Origin: Sulfurimonas sp. HSL3-7
GTDB lineage: Bacteria > Campylobacterota > Campylobacteria > Campylobacterales > Sulfurimonadaceae
Assembly (NCBI RefSeq): GCF_039645985.1
Contig: NZ_CP147919.1
Coordinates: forward strand, 2,170,001 to 2,234,000
Reading direction: 5' to 3'
DNA: 64,000 nucleotides
The notes beneath the pieces are model-generated. The model did no database searches and had not been told where the DNA came from. It was given only the letters and a program-made list of their open reading frames with translations. Below are positions 44,277 to 53,616 of this stretch, one piece after another. The position numbers and the translations under genes were made by a program. Each line of letters opens with the position of its first letter. Positions within the stretch are counted from its first letter, which is position 1.

Positions 44277-46247
44277 CTATTTTTGCAATGTCACCAGGGT
44301 TTCCGTGATCGCCAATGCCGCTTTGTAATGTTTCGCACACTCTTGCTGACCAGGTGTTGTTTCTTTACCGGATGCAAAAGCACCGTCAGATGAGAGAAGA
44401 ATACCTTTCGTGTTAAATCCGCAATGCAGCACATTCGGGTCAAACAGGTCACTTCCGATCGCACGGTAAGTCACCCCGGACAGCGTACGGTTGTACAGAG
44501 TCGGAAAAATATCTTTTTGGGATCCCGGAAGAGTGACATCAGGTGCATTCGTTCTTAAATAGGGCGGCAGATAGAGATAAAACGGAACCTGCTTGGACTC
44601 CTGCAAGAAATCGTCATAATGCATCACCCCTTCCATGGTGTTGTTGTCGGCAGTTATCGCAACAACACTTTTGTCTGCAAGGTCCGAGTTTTTGATCTCA
44701 TCCATAAAGCCGCCAGCCATATCGACAGCGTACTGATAGTCTTTTATCCGCTGTTTGAAAAGTGCTTCACTCCCTACCAGATGGGCCTTGAGTTCGTCCG
44801 GCATCAAAAGGGGTTTGGATTGATACCCTGGTTCCAGGACATACGGCGGGTGATTATTGGTTGTCAATAGAAAAATGAATTGCGGTTTCTTGGCCTGTTT
44901 GAGTTTTTCAAGCACGAAAGCGTACGCATATCGGTCATAGGCACCATAGACATGATCAAGCGTACCTTGGATTGCATTGTGTATATCACTTCTACCCTCG
45001 ACATGCATAAACCCCTGTCGTGAAAAGAACTGCCCTACATTCCGCCAGGAGAGGTCGCCGCCATAGATAAAACTGGTTTCATATCCATTTTTTTCATAGA
45101 CTCTCGCCGCAGCCTGCTCAAAAGAGATGGCCAGTTCCGGCCCCTGCCCAAAGGTAGTACCGCCGGGGTGTCGAAGTACATTGAGTAAAATAGGCTCCAG
45201 GGAGGCAATGGTCCCGTTCTGCGTTGATATAAAATTTGTAAACAAAATATCTTCATCAAAATGCTTTTTTAACCGCCGCAAAATGTCGAACTGAGGGCTT
45301 TGGTAGGCCAAAATTGGTGCACCGAAACTTTCGATCATAACCACAACGACATGCGGCGGCCTCTTTTCAAGCCGGCTCTCTTTTTTGGTCGTTCTTTCCA
45401 GGTTTTTCAACAGATCTTCACGGTCAATATTGTCTCTCTGAAGAAAATCTTCAAAGGCCTTATCGACCCTCCCTTCATATCCTGTGGCATTGACCAGACG
45501 GTATACGCCGGATTTACTGCGTATATACTGCTTTGTTGCTTTCTGAAATGAGAATACCCCGTTTTTAGGCAAAGCATTAATAAAATGGTCACTTGAAACA
45601 TCCGGAATCAATTTGACCAGCGGGAATACGCCGACACTTCCCCGTCCTCCGAGGAATACCAAAAGGATCAGCGCGACATAGACCGGCGGCTGATAGACAG
45701 CCTTGACACGCGATGCTATCGGTAGTGTTGCTGACAATACTTTACGCACGTATACGACCGTTAACCAAACATAGAGCGCGATGCCTGCAGTGATTGCAAA
45801 AAGATTATAGTTTTTTCGCGCAATTTCGATAAGTGCCCAGGTGTCATCTTCAAAAACACCGAAGAAGAGAATATTGATGTGTTCATTAAAATAGGAAAAG
45901 AATGCGAAGTCCATCCCTATGATGCCGCTGACCAACAGGTACACCGTTATGAAATAAGCTCTCAAAAGGCCTTGCAGCGTTGTCGGAGCGATCCTGTTTT
46001 TTACAACCTGGCTGATAATAACAAGCAATAAAGGAAGGATCGACAAGTACGAAACAAGTGCCAGGTCGATGCGAAATCCGAGCAAAAATGCGTCAATGAT
46101 ATCATTTGAAAAATGCTCGTCGTAGCCGGGGCTATACGCCAGGAAAAATACTACTCTGGAAACAGTCAACAGAAGTAAAAATGAGAGCTGGAGCCAGATG
46201 ATCTGCCGTATCAATCCGATATTATGTTGAAAGGGGGTTATTAGCAC
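44277..46247 (-). CDS. LtaS-like alkaline-phosphatase-superfamily membrane transferase, copy 1
   Basis: A 656-residue protein with five N-terminal membrane helices (to about 200) and a periplasmic sulfatase-fold domain (about 295-600): metal-binding VVVMIESFG, nucleophile Thr in STQNGTIASLEPI, LLTTNNHPPY and ITADNNTMEG. Related enzymes transfer phosphoglycerol or phosphoethanolamine to glycans or lipids. The usual Asp-His metal pair is Asp-Asn here (TADNN). With the second LtaS-like gene (55.9 kb) and a GDPD-like gene, it suggests phosphodiester decoration of a surface glycan. It is divergent from the ligase gene at 46.4 kb. Confidence 0.85.
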   Translation of the reverse strand: MLITPFQHNIGLIRQIIWLQLSFLLLLTVSRVVFFLAYSPGYDEHFSNDIIDAFLLGFRIDLALVSYLSILPLLLVIISQVVKNRIAPTTLQGLLRAYFITVYLLVSGIIGMDFAFFSYFNEHINILFFGVFEDDTWALIEIARKNYNLFAITAGIALYVWLTVVYVRKVLSATLPIASRVKAVYQPPVYVALILLVFLGGRGSVGVFPLVKLIPDVSSDHFINALPKNGVFSFQKATKQYIRSKSGVYRLVNATGYEGRVDKAFEDFLQRDNIDREDLLKNLERTTKKESRLEKRPPHVVVVMIESFGAPILAYQSPQFDILRRLKKHFDEDILFTNFISTQNGTIASLEPILLNVLRHPGGTTFGQGPELAISFEQAAARVYEKNGYETSFIYGGDLSWRNVGQFFSRQGFMHVEGRSDIHNAIQGTLDHVYGAYDRYAYAFVLEKLKQAKKPQFIFLLTTNNHPPYVLEPGYQSKPLLMPDELKAHLVGSEALFKQRIKDYQYAVDMAGGFMDEIKNSDLADKSVVAITADNNTMEGVMHYDDFLQESKQVPFYLYLPPYLRTNAPDVTLPGSQKDIFPTLYNRTLSGVTYRAIGSDLFDPNVLHCGFNTKGILLSSDGAFASGKETTPGQQECAKHYKAALAITETLVTLQK

Positions 46248-46414
46248 AAAAAAGGCCTTTTTTAAACGTATTATACTGGCATAACAATGCAGTCTCCCTA
46301 AAGTCTATTTGACTGCGATACAAATTAATATCTTTACCAAATAGTTCTATAATCCAGCAAATGTTCTGACCATTTAGGTAAAATTGGCCAATTTATATTT
46401 AAATGCCTAAATGC

Positions 46415-46420
46415 TATAAT
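46415..46420 (+). promoter_or_regulatory. probable -10 box of the core-oligosaccharide genes
   Basis: TATAAT in a very AT-rich stretch, 27-36 bases before the two possible starts of the ligase gene, in the 199-base divergent gap. No clear -35 box. Confidence 0.45.
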
Positions 46421-46446
46421 TCAAAACTTTTCAAATTCCACAGCAA

Positions 46447-47700
46447 GTGACCTTAATGCTCTCCACACTGTATTCAAGAATAGATTTTGGCAAGATATAT
46501 CTTTACCTGTCATTTCTGCTTGCATTCAGCGCACCCTTCTCCTGGAAAGTATCCAGGATTCTACTGATACTTATTATCTTAGTGTGGTTCATAGAAGCCG
46601 ACTACAAAAAACTCTTCAACGGCATTAGACAATCTAAATTTTTAACTTTTTTGACCTTGTTTGTCTCGTTTCAACTTATCAGTATCTTCTGGACAGAGAC
46701 CAGTTATGCTGTCAGCCACAGCTACTTTAATAATTATCTCCTGTGGTTTGCCATACCAATTCTCTCCGTCTCATTAAAGCGCAAAGATCTCTCAAAGATC
46801 GTTACTGTTTTTCTGTCTGCAATGTTTATCAGCGAGATCACTGCTTACGGAATGTATTTTGAATTGTGGAGAGTAAGAGGGTATGGTCCGGAATACCCCA
46901 GTCCTTTTATTCATCACGGTGCCTACAGTATCTTTATGGCCTTTACCGCCCTTCTTCTTTTAAATCGTATCTACTCTTCACTCTACAGCAACAGAGAAAA
47001 GATAGTCATGGGTATTTTCTTCCTTACCATCAGCGGCAACCTTTTTATCTCTTTGGGAAGGATCGGTCAACTCGCGTATGCCCTTGCCATTTTATCGGCA
47101 GGTATCATTCACTTCAAACTGCGATTTAAGACTATCCTGCTCTCTTTCCTTTTGGTCGCAGCTCTTTTTACCGCGGCCTACCAGATGAGCCCGATGTTTC
47201 AGCACAGAATAGAGATAGCAAAAAACGATATCAACAAGATCATGGATGGTAATTTTTCATCTTCCTGGGGGATGCGGGCTGCTTATATCATTTTAGGGGC
47301 TGAGATTATTAAAGACCACCCGATGATCGGGGTTGGTATCGGCGATGTCAGAGCTGTTGCGCACCACTATATAGACACTGATCGCGTCAGTTTTTCTAAC
47401 TATGTGGAAAAGTTTCTTCCCAAACATCAATTTCATAATCAATACCTGATGGTGATGGTACAAAGCGGCTTGATCGGGATACTCTTGTTCTTAGCGATGT
47501 TTTACGCGCTGTTCAGACTCCCTATCGTCAACCAGGAGACAAAACAGACGAGTATCCTGTTTGGTATTATCTTTATGGTTGCTTTTATCTCCAACCCTTT
47601 TTTACTGGTGAATGAGACCAGAACGCTTTTTATACTCTTTACATCTGTCTTTGCTGCTTCTTCATTGCAAGCCGGGCAGACCAGGCAGATTCAGACATGA
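46447..47700 (+). CDS. O-antigen ligase-family protein (WaaL-like)
   Basis: A 417-residue membrane protein with about twelve helices and the Wzy_C/WaaL pattern: HHGAYSIFMAFTALLLL, SLGRIGQLAYALAILS, and a large periplasmic loop ending KFLPKHQFHNQYLMVMVQSGLIG with the conserved H-x-HN. Its place at the head of a core section (Kdo-kinase-like, GT2, GT4) supports the ligase over the polymerase role. The start is GTG at 46447 or the ATG at 46456. Confidence 0.85.
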   Translation: MTLMLSTLYSRIDFGKIYLYLSFLLAFSAPFSWKVSRILLILIILVWFIEADYKKLFNGIRQSKFLTFLTLFVSFQLISIFWTETSYAVSHSYFNNYLLWFAIPILSVSLKRKDLSKIVTVFLSAMFISEITAYGMYFELWRVRGYGPEYPSPFIHHGAYSIFMAFTALLLLNRIYSSLYSNREKIVMGIFFLTISGNLFISLGRIGQLAYALAILSAGIIHFKLRFKTILLSFLLVAALFTAAYQMSPMFQHRIEIAKNDINKIMDGNFSSSWGMRAAYIILGAEIIKDHPMIGVGIGDVRAVAHHYIDTDRVSFSNYVEKFLPKHQFHNQYLMVMVQSGLIGILLFLAMFYALFRLPIVNQETKQTSILFGIIFMVAFISNPFLLVNETRTLFILFTSVFAASSLQAGQTRQIQT

Positions 47701-47752
47701 ATTTTGGACGATTCAGGTCCAAAAGCAACTTTACATTGGAGCGTTCATAACT

Positions 47753-48511
47753 ATGCAACAGCTATCTAACCGTTATCAGATCTCACTTAATCCCAAATAC
47801 GAATCCTGCCGTGACTTCTGCGAACACATCGATATCCATTTCGACGATCAGCAAGAGAGCATGCACAAGGCACGCAACGAGATCAAAAAGATACCCTGCG
47901 CCGGCTATACTTTTGTCGTAAAATCTTTTAAAGTTCCCCATCTTCTAAACCGGATCGTCTATACCTATTTCAGAGGGTCAAAAGCGAAAAAATCCTATGA
48001 AAACGCACTTAAACTTCAACAGCTCAACATCAACACACCGGAGCCGGTTGCCGCGATTCAGGAGTTGACGCCGACCCTGCACAAAAGTTATTTTATCAGC
48101 ATCGCTTTCGACTACGATTTTACGCTTCGTGCACCTTTACGGAATCCGGACTTTGAAGACAGGGTTGAGCTGTTTCAGGCCTTCGCCCGTTTCACCGCAA
48201 AACTACACGAAAACGGCGTACTTCACAACGACTATTCGCAGGGCAACATCCTCATCAAAAAAGAGCAGGACGACTATACCTTCAGTGTCGTCGATATCAA
48301 CCGCATGGAGTTCAGGCCGTTAAGCAGACAGGAGCGCTACAAGAACTTTTCAAGGCTGTGGGCAGACAGGGATGTGTTGGAGATAATTGCAAAAGAGTAT
48401 GCTAAGATTGCAGGCTATGATGTGCAGGAAGCGATCGATGAAATTTGTGCTTTTGACCAAAAACATAAAAAATTCAAACAGTTCAAACGCCTTTTCAAAA
48501 AACAGAAATAA
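47753..48511 (+). CDS. lipopolysaccharide kinase InaA/Kdo-kinase-like protein
   Basis: A 252-residue protein-kinase-fold enzyme when started at the ATG at 47753 (the frame is open further upstream into the ligase gene). Motifs: YTFVVKSFKVP with the ATP-site Lys, NALKLQQLNINTPEPV, the catalytic loop LHENGVLHNDYSQGNILI with His-Asn-Asp and Asn, and the metal motif VVDINRMEF. Such kinases phosphorylate Kdo or heptose of the LPS core. Downstream, GT2 overlaps its TAA by one base (TAATG), so it belongs to the core operon. Confidence 0.82.
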   Translation: MQQLSNRYQISLNPKYESCRDFCEHIDIHFDDQQESMHKARNEIKKIPCAGYTFVVKSFKVPHLLNRIVYTYFRGSKAKKSYENALKLQQLNINTPEPVAAIQELTPTLHKSYFISIAFDYDFTLRAPLRNPDFEDRVELFQAFARFTAKLHENGVLHNDYSQGNILIKKEQDDYTFSVVDINRMEFRPLSRQERYKNFSRLWADRDVLEIIAKEYAKIAGYDVQEAIDEICAFDQKHKKFKQFKRLFKKQK

Positions 48512-49299
48512 TGAGTATAAACCCTATGAAAATTACCGCGAATATCATCACCTTAAATGAAGAGCACAATATTAAAGACTGCATCAATTCACTCAAAAGT
48601 GTCTGCGATGAGATCATTGTTGTCGACTCTGACAGCACGGATGCTACTGTCGACATTGCGCGTTCTCTCAACGCTTCCGTCATAAGCCAGGCCTATTTGG
48701 GAGACGGCCCGCAAAAAAACGTTGTGCTGAACCATGCCGCGCATGACTGGATCCTGAGCATCGATGCGGATGAACGCCTGGATGATGAGATGATCGGTGC
48801 GATCAGAGCTGTTAAGCAGAAGAGTAAACACCCGGCGGCCTACAGTTTCAAACGTAAAAACTATATCGGAGATAGATGGATAAAACATTGCGGCTGGTAT
48901 CCGGATGTCTGTACCCGTCTGTACAACAGACATGAAGCAAAGTTCAGAGACGTGGCCGGCCATTCGAGTGTCGAAGCGCCCTCTGTCAAGCAGCTTGACG
49001 GCAATATCATCCATTTCTCCTACAAAAACTACCACGATCTGCTTTACAAGACGAACCGTTTCAGTTCACGCGGTGCCAAAATGCTGCTTGATAAGAACAG
49101 AAAAGCAAACGGCTTCTCCCCTTTTATCCACTTTATGGCTGCATTTTTCAGAAAGTACTTTCTTCAAAAAGGCTTTCTTCAGGGTCTCGACGGCCTGACC
49201 ATCTCGTTGACGGCATCGATCAACTCCTACATGAAATATGCCAAACTGATCGAGATGCGCAAAAGTGCCGAATCATCCGATTCGCTCTGGGAACAGTAA
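48511..49299 (+). CDS. GT2-family glycosyltransferase (WaaE/KdtX-like)
   Basis: A 262-residue GT-A enzyme with ANIITLNEEHNIKDCI, EIIVVDSDSTDATVDIA, WILSIDADERLDDEM carrying the D-x-D, and FRDVAGHSSVE with the acceptor loop. Length and motifs fit WaaE-type beta-1,4-glucosyltransferases that act on the inner-core heptose. The ATG overlaps the kinase stop, and the GT4 gene starts three bases after its own stop. Confidence 0.9.
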   Translation: MSINPMKITANIITLNEEHNIKDCINSLKSVCDEIIVVDSDSTDATVDIARSLNASVISQAYLGDGPQKNVVLNHAAHDWILSIDADERLDDEMIGAIRAVKQKSKHPAAYSFKRKNYIGDRWIKHCGWYPDVCTRLYNRHEAKFRDVAGHSSVEAPSVKQLDGNIIHFSYKNYHDLLYKTNRFSSRGAKMLLDKNRKANGFSPFIHFMAAFFRKYFLQKGFLQGLDGLTISLTASINSYMKYAKLIEMRKSAESSDSLWEQ

Positions 49300-49302
49300 T
49301 CG

Positions 49303-50343
49303 ATGTGGATCGCCCATGCCAACTTCGCCAAAGGCTTTCGTGGAGGAGAGAGACAAACGCAGCTGCTGATCGAACAGCTTGCACAACAGGGCTACAAGCA
49401 GAAGCTCCTCACCCGTATCGACTCCGAGCTGGCACAACGTTGTTCACACATTAAGCACCTTGAGATCATTCCTCTCAAAAAGCCCTATATCTTTCATTCC
49501 AGCGTTGTCAAGGGGGCAACACTCCTTCATGCCCACGAGACGAAAGCGCTTCAGTTTGCCTATTTCGCACACCTGCTTTATAACATGCCCTACATCGTCA
49601 CCCGGCGTGTCGACAACCCGCTCAAAACAAACTTTCTGAACAAAAAGATGTATGCTGCGGCTTTCAAATCGGTGGCCCTCTCCAAAGCGATCGAAAACGA
49701 AGTGCTTCGCGTTTCACCGGAGGCAAAAACGGCTATCATCCCCAGTGCTTTCAGTGATATTACTGTGAATGAAAAAGTTTCAGCAATGATAAAAGAACGT
49801 TTCAAAGGGAAATTTCTAATCGGCAACGTCGGGGCTCTGGTCGATTCGCATAAAGGGCAGTCCCTGCTGATCGAAGCAGCGAAAGGTCTCGAAAAGAACC
49901 ATCCCGAGCTTCATTTTATTCTGCTCGGACGAGGTGAGGATGAAGAGAAGTTCAAAGAACAGGCCAAGGGGCTAAAGAACATCACTTTTGAAGGCTTTGT
50001 CGACAACGTCAACGACTATATCAGCTGCTTCGATCTCTTTCTCTTTCCCTCACGCCATGAGGGGTTGGGCTCCATCCTTCTCGATGTCATGCAACTCAAT
50101 GTACCGGTCATAGCGACAGATGTCGGCGGTATCCCCGACATCATCAAAAGTGAATATAACGGGCTTCTGATCCCTCCAGCTAGTGCCGAAGCAATTGTAA
50201 ACAGCATTATCGATCTCTATAAACATCCGGAAAAAAGAGCTCTTTTGGCGGCCCATGCAAAAGAGACGGTCAAAAACTACTCGCCGTCGGCTATGGCCAA
50301 ACGCTATATCGGGCTCTATGGTACCGTTCAAAAAGAAGCTTAG
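49303..50343 (+). CDS. GT4-family glycosyltransferase of the LPS core
   Basis: A 346-residue GT-B transferase. N-terminal FAKGFRGGERQTQLLIEQL, middle YIVTRRVDNPLK, donor domain IGNVGALVDSHKGQSLLIEAA, FILLGRGEDEEKF and LFPSRHEGLGSILLDVMQLNVPVIATDVGGIPDII are complete. It likely adds a core hexose or heptose. It is the last gene of the plus-strand core run and is convergent with the YrbL-like gene, 37 bases apart. Confidence 0.92.
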   Translation: MWIAHANFAKGFRGGERQTQLLIEQLAQQGYKQKLLTRIDSELAQRCSHIKHLEIIPLKKPYIFHSSVVKGATLLHAHETKALQFAYFAHLLYNMPYIVTRRVDNPLKTNFLNKKMYAAAFKSVALSKAIENEVLRVSPEAKTAIIPSAFSDITVNEKVSAMIKERFKGKFLIGNVGALVDSHKGQSLLIEAAKGLEKNHPELHFILLGRGEDEEKFKEQAKGLKNITFEGFVDNVNDYISCFDLFLFPSRHEGLGSILLDVMQLNVPVIATDVGGIPDIIKSEYNGLLIPPASAEAIVNSIIDLYKHPEKRALLAAHAKETVKNYSPSAMAKRYIGLYGTVQKEA

Positions 50344-50380
50344 CCTCTTTTTTGCAACGCAGTTCTATTCCAGTTAAATG

Positions 50381-50974
50381 CTAGTTTGCAGCCAACTCTT
50401 TTAGCAGCTTCTCAAAATTGCGCATCACTTTCGGCCATTGATGTTTCACTTTATAGGCTGCGTACGGCGGAAAATGGCGGTAGAGCCAGAATTTGAAACC
50501 CGGACGGCGTGCACCCAGACCATCAACGATGATAAGCCGGTAGCTGCCGTCCTCTTCATGGCGGCACATGATATTGTCGAGACTGACATCGACGAAAAGG
50601 ATGTTGTTTTCGACAAGATACGCTTGCAGGTCATCCAATAGTACTTTGGCCTGCTCAGGTGTAATGACCTGCTGCCTGATAATATCGCTGAAGGTCCTGC
50701 TGACACTGCCGTCGCTGTTTATGACCCGGTCAAAGACCAGACCTTTTTTCCCTTCGACATCGACACTGCCGTAACAGCGGGTAATATGCTCGAAGCTTAC
50801 ACCTTTTCTTTCAAGATATGCGGCATAGAGCTCTTCAAGCCTGTTCTGATCGCGGGCATTCAGCTGTTTATACGGGACCTTGATGATCTTGGACGGATCA
50901 TCGGGATGGACGTAGCAGAGACGTTCATTGCCTTTTCCCAGCAACAGCGATTCGTTCAGCCTCAATGTACTCAT
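50381..50974 (-). CDS. YrbL-like kinase-fold protein
   Basis: A 197-residue protein like the PhoP-regulated YrbL family: N-terminal LLLGKGNERLCYVHPDDPSKIIKV with the ATP-site Lys, a catalytic loop ILFVDVSLDNIMC and the metal Asp in LIIVDGLGARRPG. The fold is that of small-molecule or LPS kinases, but activity is not established for the family. I start it at the ATG at 50974, which overlaps the upstream gene's TGA by four bases; the open frame extends further. The coupled upstream gene also binds nucleotides. Confidence 0.82.
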   Translation of the reverse strand: MSTLRLNESLLLGKGNERLCYVHPDDPSKIIKVPYKQLNARDQNRLEELYAAYLERKGVSFEHITRCYGSVDVEGKKGLVFDRVINSDGSVSRTFSDIIRQQVITPEQAKVLLDDLQAYLVENNILFVDVSLDNIMCRHEEDGSYRLIIVDGLGARRPGFKFWLYRHFPPYAAYKVKHQWPKVMRNFEKLLKELAAN

Positions 50975-52287
50975 CGGGATTTTATCCCTATGTTTCGAGC
51001 CGTCTGCATCAACACGTCGCCGCATGTTTCGATCGGATTGGCCGTGTTGATATAGCTGTAGATGCGCGACGGTTTTTCAAGGTACATACGAAAGACCTCG
51101 CTTCGGTAACAGTCGACCGCATCACCGTTTAGCTCCTGTTTTCGCGAAAGCACCACCTCCGTCGGAGCATCAAGGTGCAGGAACCAGAAGGTACGTGGCG
51201 TCTTTTTGAGCAGCGCTTTCCAGTTCCCGCGCAACACCGCTTTTTTCTCCGGAAAACGGGTATCCTTAAGGATCAGATCATGAAAAAAACGGTCCGAAAA
51301 GTAAAACCGCTTGCCCAGCAGCGTTACCAATGCAAGCAGCGGAAAGCGAAGCCAAGCGATCGTAACCAGCCATGCACCGTAGATATCGTCAAACTGGTTC
51401 TTCGCTACCCCGGTCTCCAGTTTTCTTTTTAAAAAAGGGAAACTAAACTGATAAAGAAAATTGTGCCTGAACAGATTTTTGAAACGGTAATATTTGATCT
51501 TGGAACGCGCTCTTTTTTTAAGAGCATTGATAATGGAGGTCTTTCCGACACCGTCCGGGCCAACGACCGGCGTGATCTTCATACGTCGGAGCCACTGCGA
51601 ATAGATCCGGTGCAGCGATATCTGCAGCCGCAGTTTCTTCGCCATACCTGCTTTTGCACGGTCTCCTGCAGTAAAAAGAATCCCTTTTTCCACAAGGACA
51701 CTGTTTGCCTTGGTACCGATCTCATTTCGAAGCGAACTGTCTGCCGCCAACGCTCTATACCACTGCCGGTATTCAGGATAACCCTCTTTCAGTACTTCAC
51801 TATAGTAGTCAAGCCGTTCACGGATCAACGGCAGTGTCAGGTCTTTCTTTTTCGTCTTTAGATGGGAGATATAGTAGAGGGCCTCAAATTCAAGTGAGAG
51901 GGTGTAGCCAATCCCTTCCTGGTAGATGATATGGGGTTCAACATCCTCCCAGAACAGATAACTCAGCGTCTTTTCAAACCGGACTTCGAGATAGGTCCAT
52001 ATCTCCAGAATAATCGGCCGTGCGTCGCTTGTGCCGAAAAGAGAGATAACAGTTTTGCCGTACTTGACCCGGTTAATGACAAAATTGAATCGTGCCTCGG
52101 TCGCCAGAGCAAACAGCACTTCAAGGATAGCATCTATATTCTCTTCAGAGGTGATAAAATCGTAGTCACCGCTGAATGCGACACGCTCTTCCAGCGGCTT
52201 GTAACGCAAGGAGGCCATGACAATTTTTTTCTGCGTCAGTGTGTCGATCAGCTGTTTAAAAAAAGAGAGGCTAGGATGCAACATCAT
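50971..52287 (-). CDS. nucleotidyltransferase-like domain fused to thymidylate-kinase-like P-loop domain
   Basis: A 438-residue protein. The N-terminal part has SGDYDFITSEENIDAILEVL (about residues 39-58), resembling the G-D-x-D site of nucleotidyltransferase-fold proteins. The C-terminal half has a Walker A motif (VVGPDGVGKTSIINAL, about 240-255), a DR-type motif in FYFSDRFFHDLIL, and a FWFLHLDAPTEVVLSRK segment typical of thymidylate-kinase-like P-loop kinases. Neighbours suggest a sugar or LPS-core phosphate role, not dTMP. It is translated together with the YrbL-like protein. Function is unknown. Confidence 0.7.
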   Translation of the reverse strand: MMLHPSLSFFKQLIDTLTQKKIVMASLRYKPLEERVAFSGDYDFITSEENIDAILEVLFALATEARFNFVINRVKYGKTVISLFGTSDARPIILEIWTYLEVRFEKTLSYLFWEDVEPHIIYQEGIGYTLSLEFEALYYISHLKTKKKDLTLPLIRERLDYYSEVLKEGYPEYRQWYRALAADSSLRNEIGTKANSVLVEKGILFTAGDRAKAGMAKKLRLQISLHRIYSQWLRRMKITPVVGPDGVGKTSIINALKKRARSKIKYYRFKNLFRHNFLYQFSFPFLKRKLETGVAKNQFDDIYGAWLVTIAWLRFPLLALVTLLGKRFYFSDRFFHDLILKDTRFPEKKAVLRGNWKALLKKTPRTFWFLHLDAPTEVVLSRKQELNGDAVDCYRSEVFRMYLEKPSRIYSYINTANPIETCGDVLMQTARNIGIKSR

Positions 52288-52565
52288 ACGGTGATTCCAT
52301 CGAAACAGCGTCTATTTTGCCGTTTACCGGTAATGGAGATTTTCATATAGGCCCTTTGGCACAGTTCAGTACTGATAAATAAAACATATAGTAACGCATT
52401 GCAGGTATGAGTAGACTAAAAAACTGTCTGCACGTAAAGCGCATACATTGACACTACAGCACACCATAGCCAAAGGCTGTTATATATGGTAACTGCACGA
52501 CTTTTTTGCTTGATTTAGCGTATTTTTTAGCAAGGGGCCTGTATACTTAAAAACTTTTCCGGAGC

Positions 52566-53528
52566 ATGCACGTGATCAAAAAATATATACGTATTGATTT
52601 GAATAAAAACACCAAATTGACCTACTACCTGTTGAATATTTCCAAACTACTCCTACCTGATGCCTACTACCGTCTGAAACTCGCTGACAAGATCAAAGCG
52701 TTTCAAAATGATACCGCGGTTGTGGAGCGGGTGAATTATTACAACAAACTTGAAGAGGAGTTCACCCTTGAAACTGCCACAACAACAATCAAAGGCTTTA
52801 AAAAAGAGAAAAAAAAGACCTACTTCTTCGATCTCCTGGAGTATCTAAGATACTTTGACCCCCGTTTCAAAGTCGCCTATCTTTTCGGTGATATTACAAA
52901 AATACCCGATCGTCCAAGTCTTGTCAAAAGCCGGCCGATAGCCGGGGCCAATGCAAATGCCGTCCTGATGAAGCTCAACAAGGTAAGACACTTCATCTTT
53001 GTCGACGACAAAGTGGCTTACCGCGACAAAAAAGATATACTGGTCTGGCGCGGCAAGGCTTACGGCCAACACCGTATTGACTTTCTACAACAGTTTCACG
53101 ACAAACCCTATTGCAATGTCGGTCAGACAAACACAAAAGGAAATATGCGTGCTCCATGGCAGAAAGAGAAGATGAGCCTGGCCAGGCAGCTGCAGTACAA
53201 GTTCATCCTCTGCATCGAGGGTAACGATGTGGCGTCAAACCTCAAGTGGGTGATGTCGTCGAACTCGCTGGCCTTCATGGTCAAACCGACCTACGAGACC
53301 TGGTTTATGGAGGGACGGCTGATCCCGAACCATCACTACGTGCTTCTGAAAGATGATTATTCGGATCTGGAAGAGAAGATAAACTACTATGCTGAGCATA
53401 TAGATGAAGCGCTGGCCATCATCAAAAACGCGAACAACCATGTCAGCCAGTTCAAAGACCAAAAGCGCGAAGACGCTATCTCTCTGCTGGTCCTGAAAAA
53501 GTACTTCGAAAAGTCGGGACAGCTGTAG
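52566..53528 (+). CDS. GT90/CAP10-like glycosyltransferase
   Basis: A 320-residue protein with the CAP10/Glyco_transf_90 pattern: RPIAGANANAVLMKLNKVRHF, ILVWRGKAYGQHRIDFLQQF, SLARQLQYKFILCIEGNDVASNLKWVMSS and VKPTYETWFMEGRLIPNHHYV. Bacterial members are LPS-modifying xylosyl- or glucosyl-type transferases. It stands alone on the plus strand between two minus-strand genes, behind a 278-base gap that contains an extended -10-like TGTATACT about 30 bases before its start. Confidence 0.85.
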   Translation: MHVIKKYIRIDLNKNTKLTYYLLNISKLLLPDAYYRLKLADKIKAFQNDTAVVERVNYYNKLEEEFTLETATTTIKGFKKEKKKTYFFDLLEYLRYFDPRFKVAYLFGDITKIPDRPSLVKSRPIAGANANAVLMKLNKVRHFIFVDDKVAYRDKKDILVWRGKAYGQHRIDFLQQFHDKPYCNVGQTNTKGNMRAPWQKEKMSLARQLQYKFILCIEGNDVASNLKWVMSSNSLAFMVKPTYETWFMEGRLIPNHHYVLLKDDYSDLEEKINYYAEHIDEALAIIKNANNHVSQFKDQKREDAISLLVLKKYFEKSGQL

Positions 53529-53616
53529 AACAAATTGCTTTCACAATCGCAGGGAGTAGGAACTGTTTAGAAGGTGAATGTGTTAGAGCCGTTCCCTTCA
53601 CTCATCAAAGGCGTTC

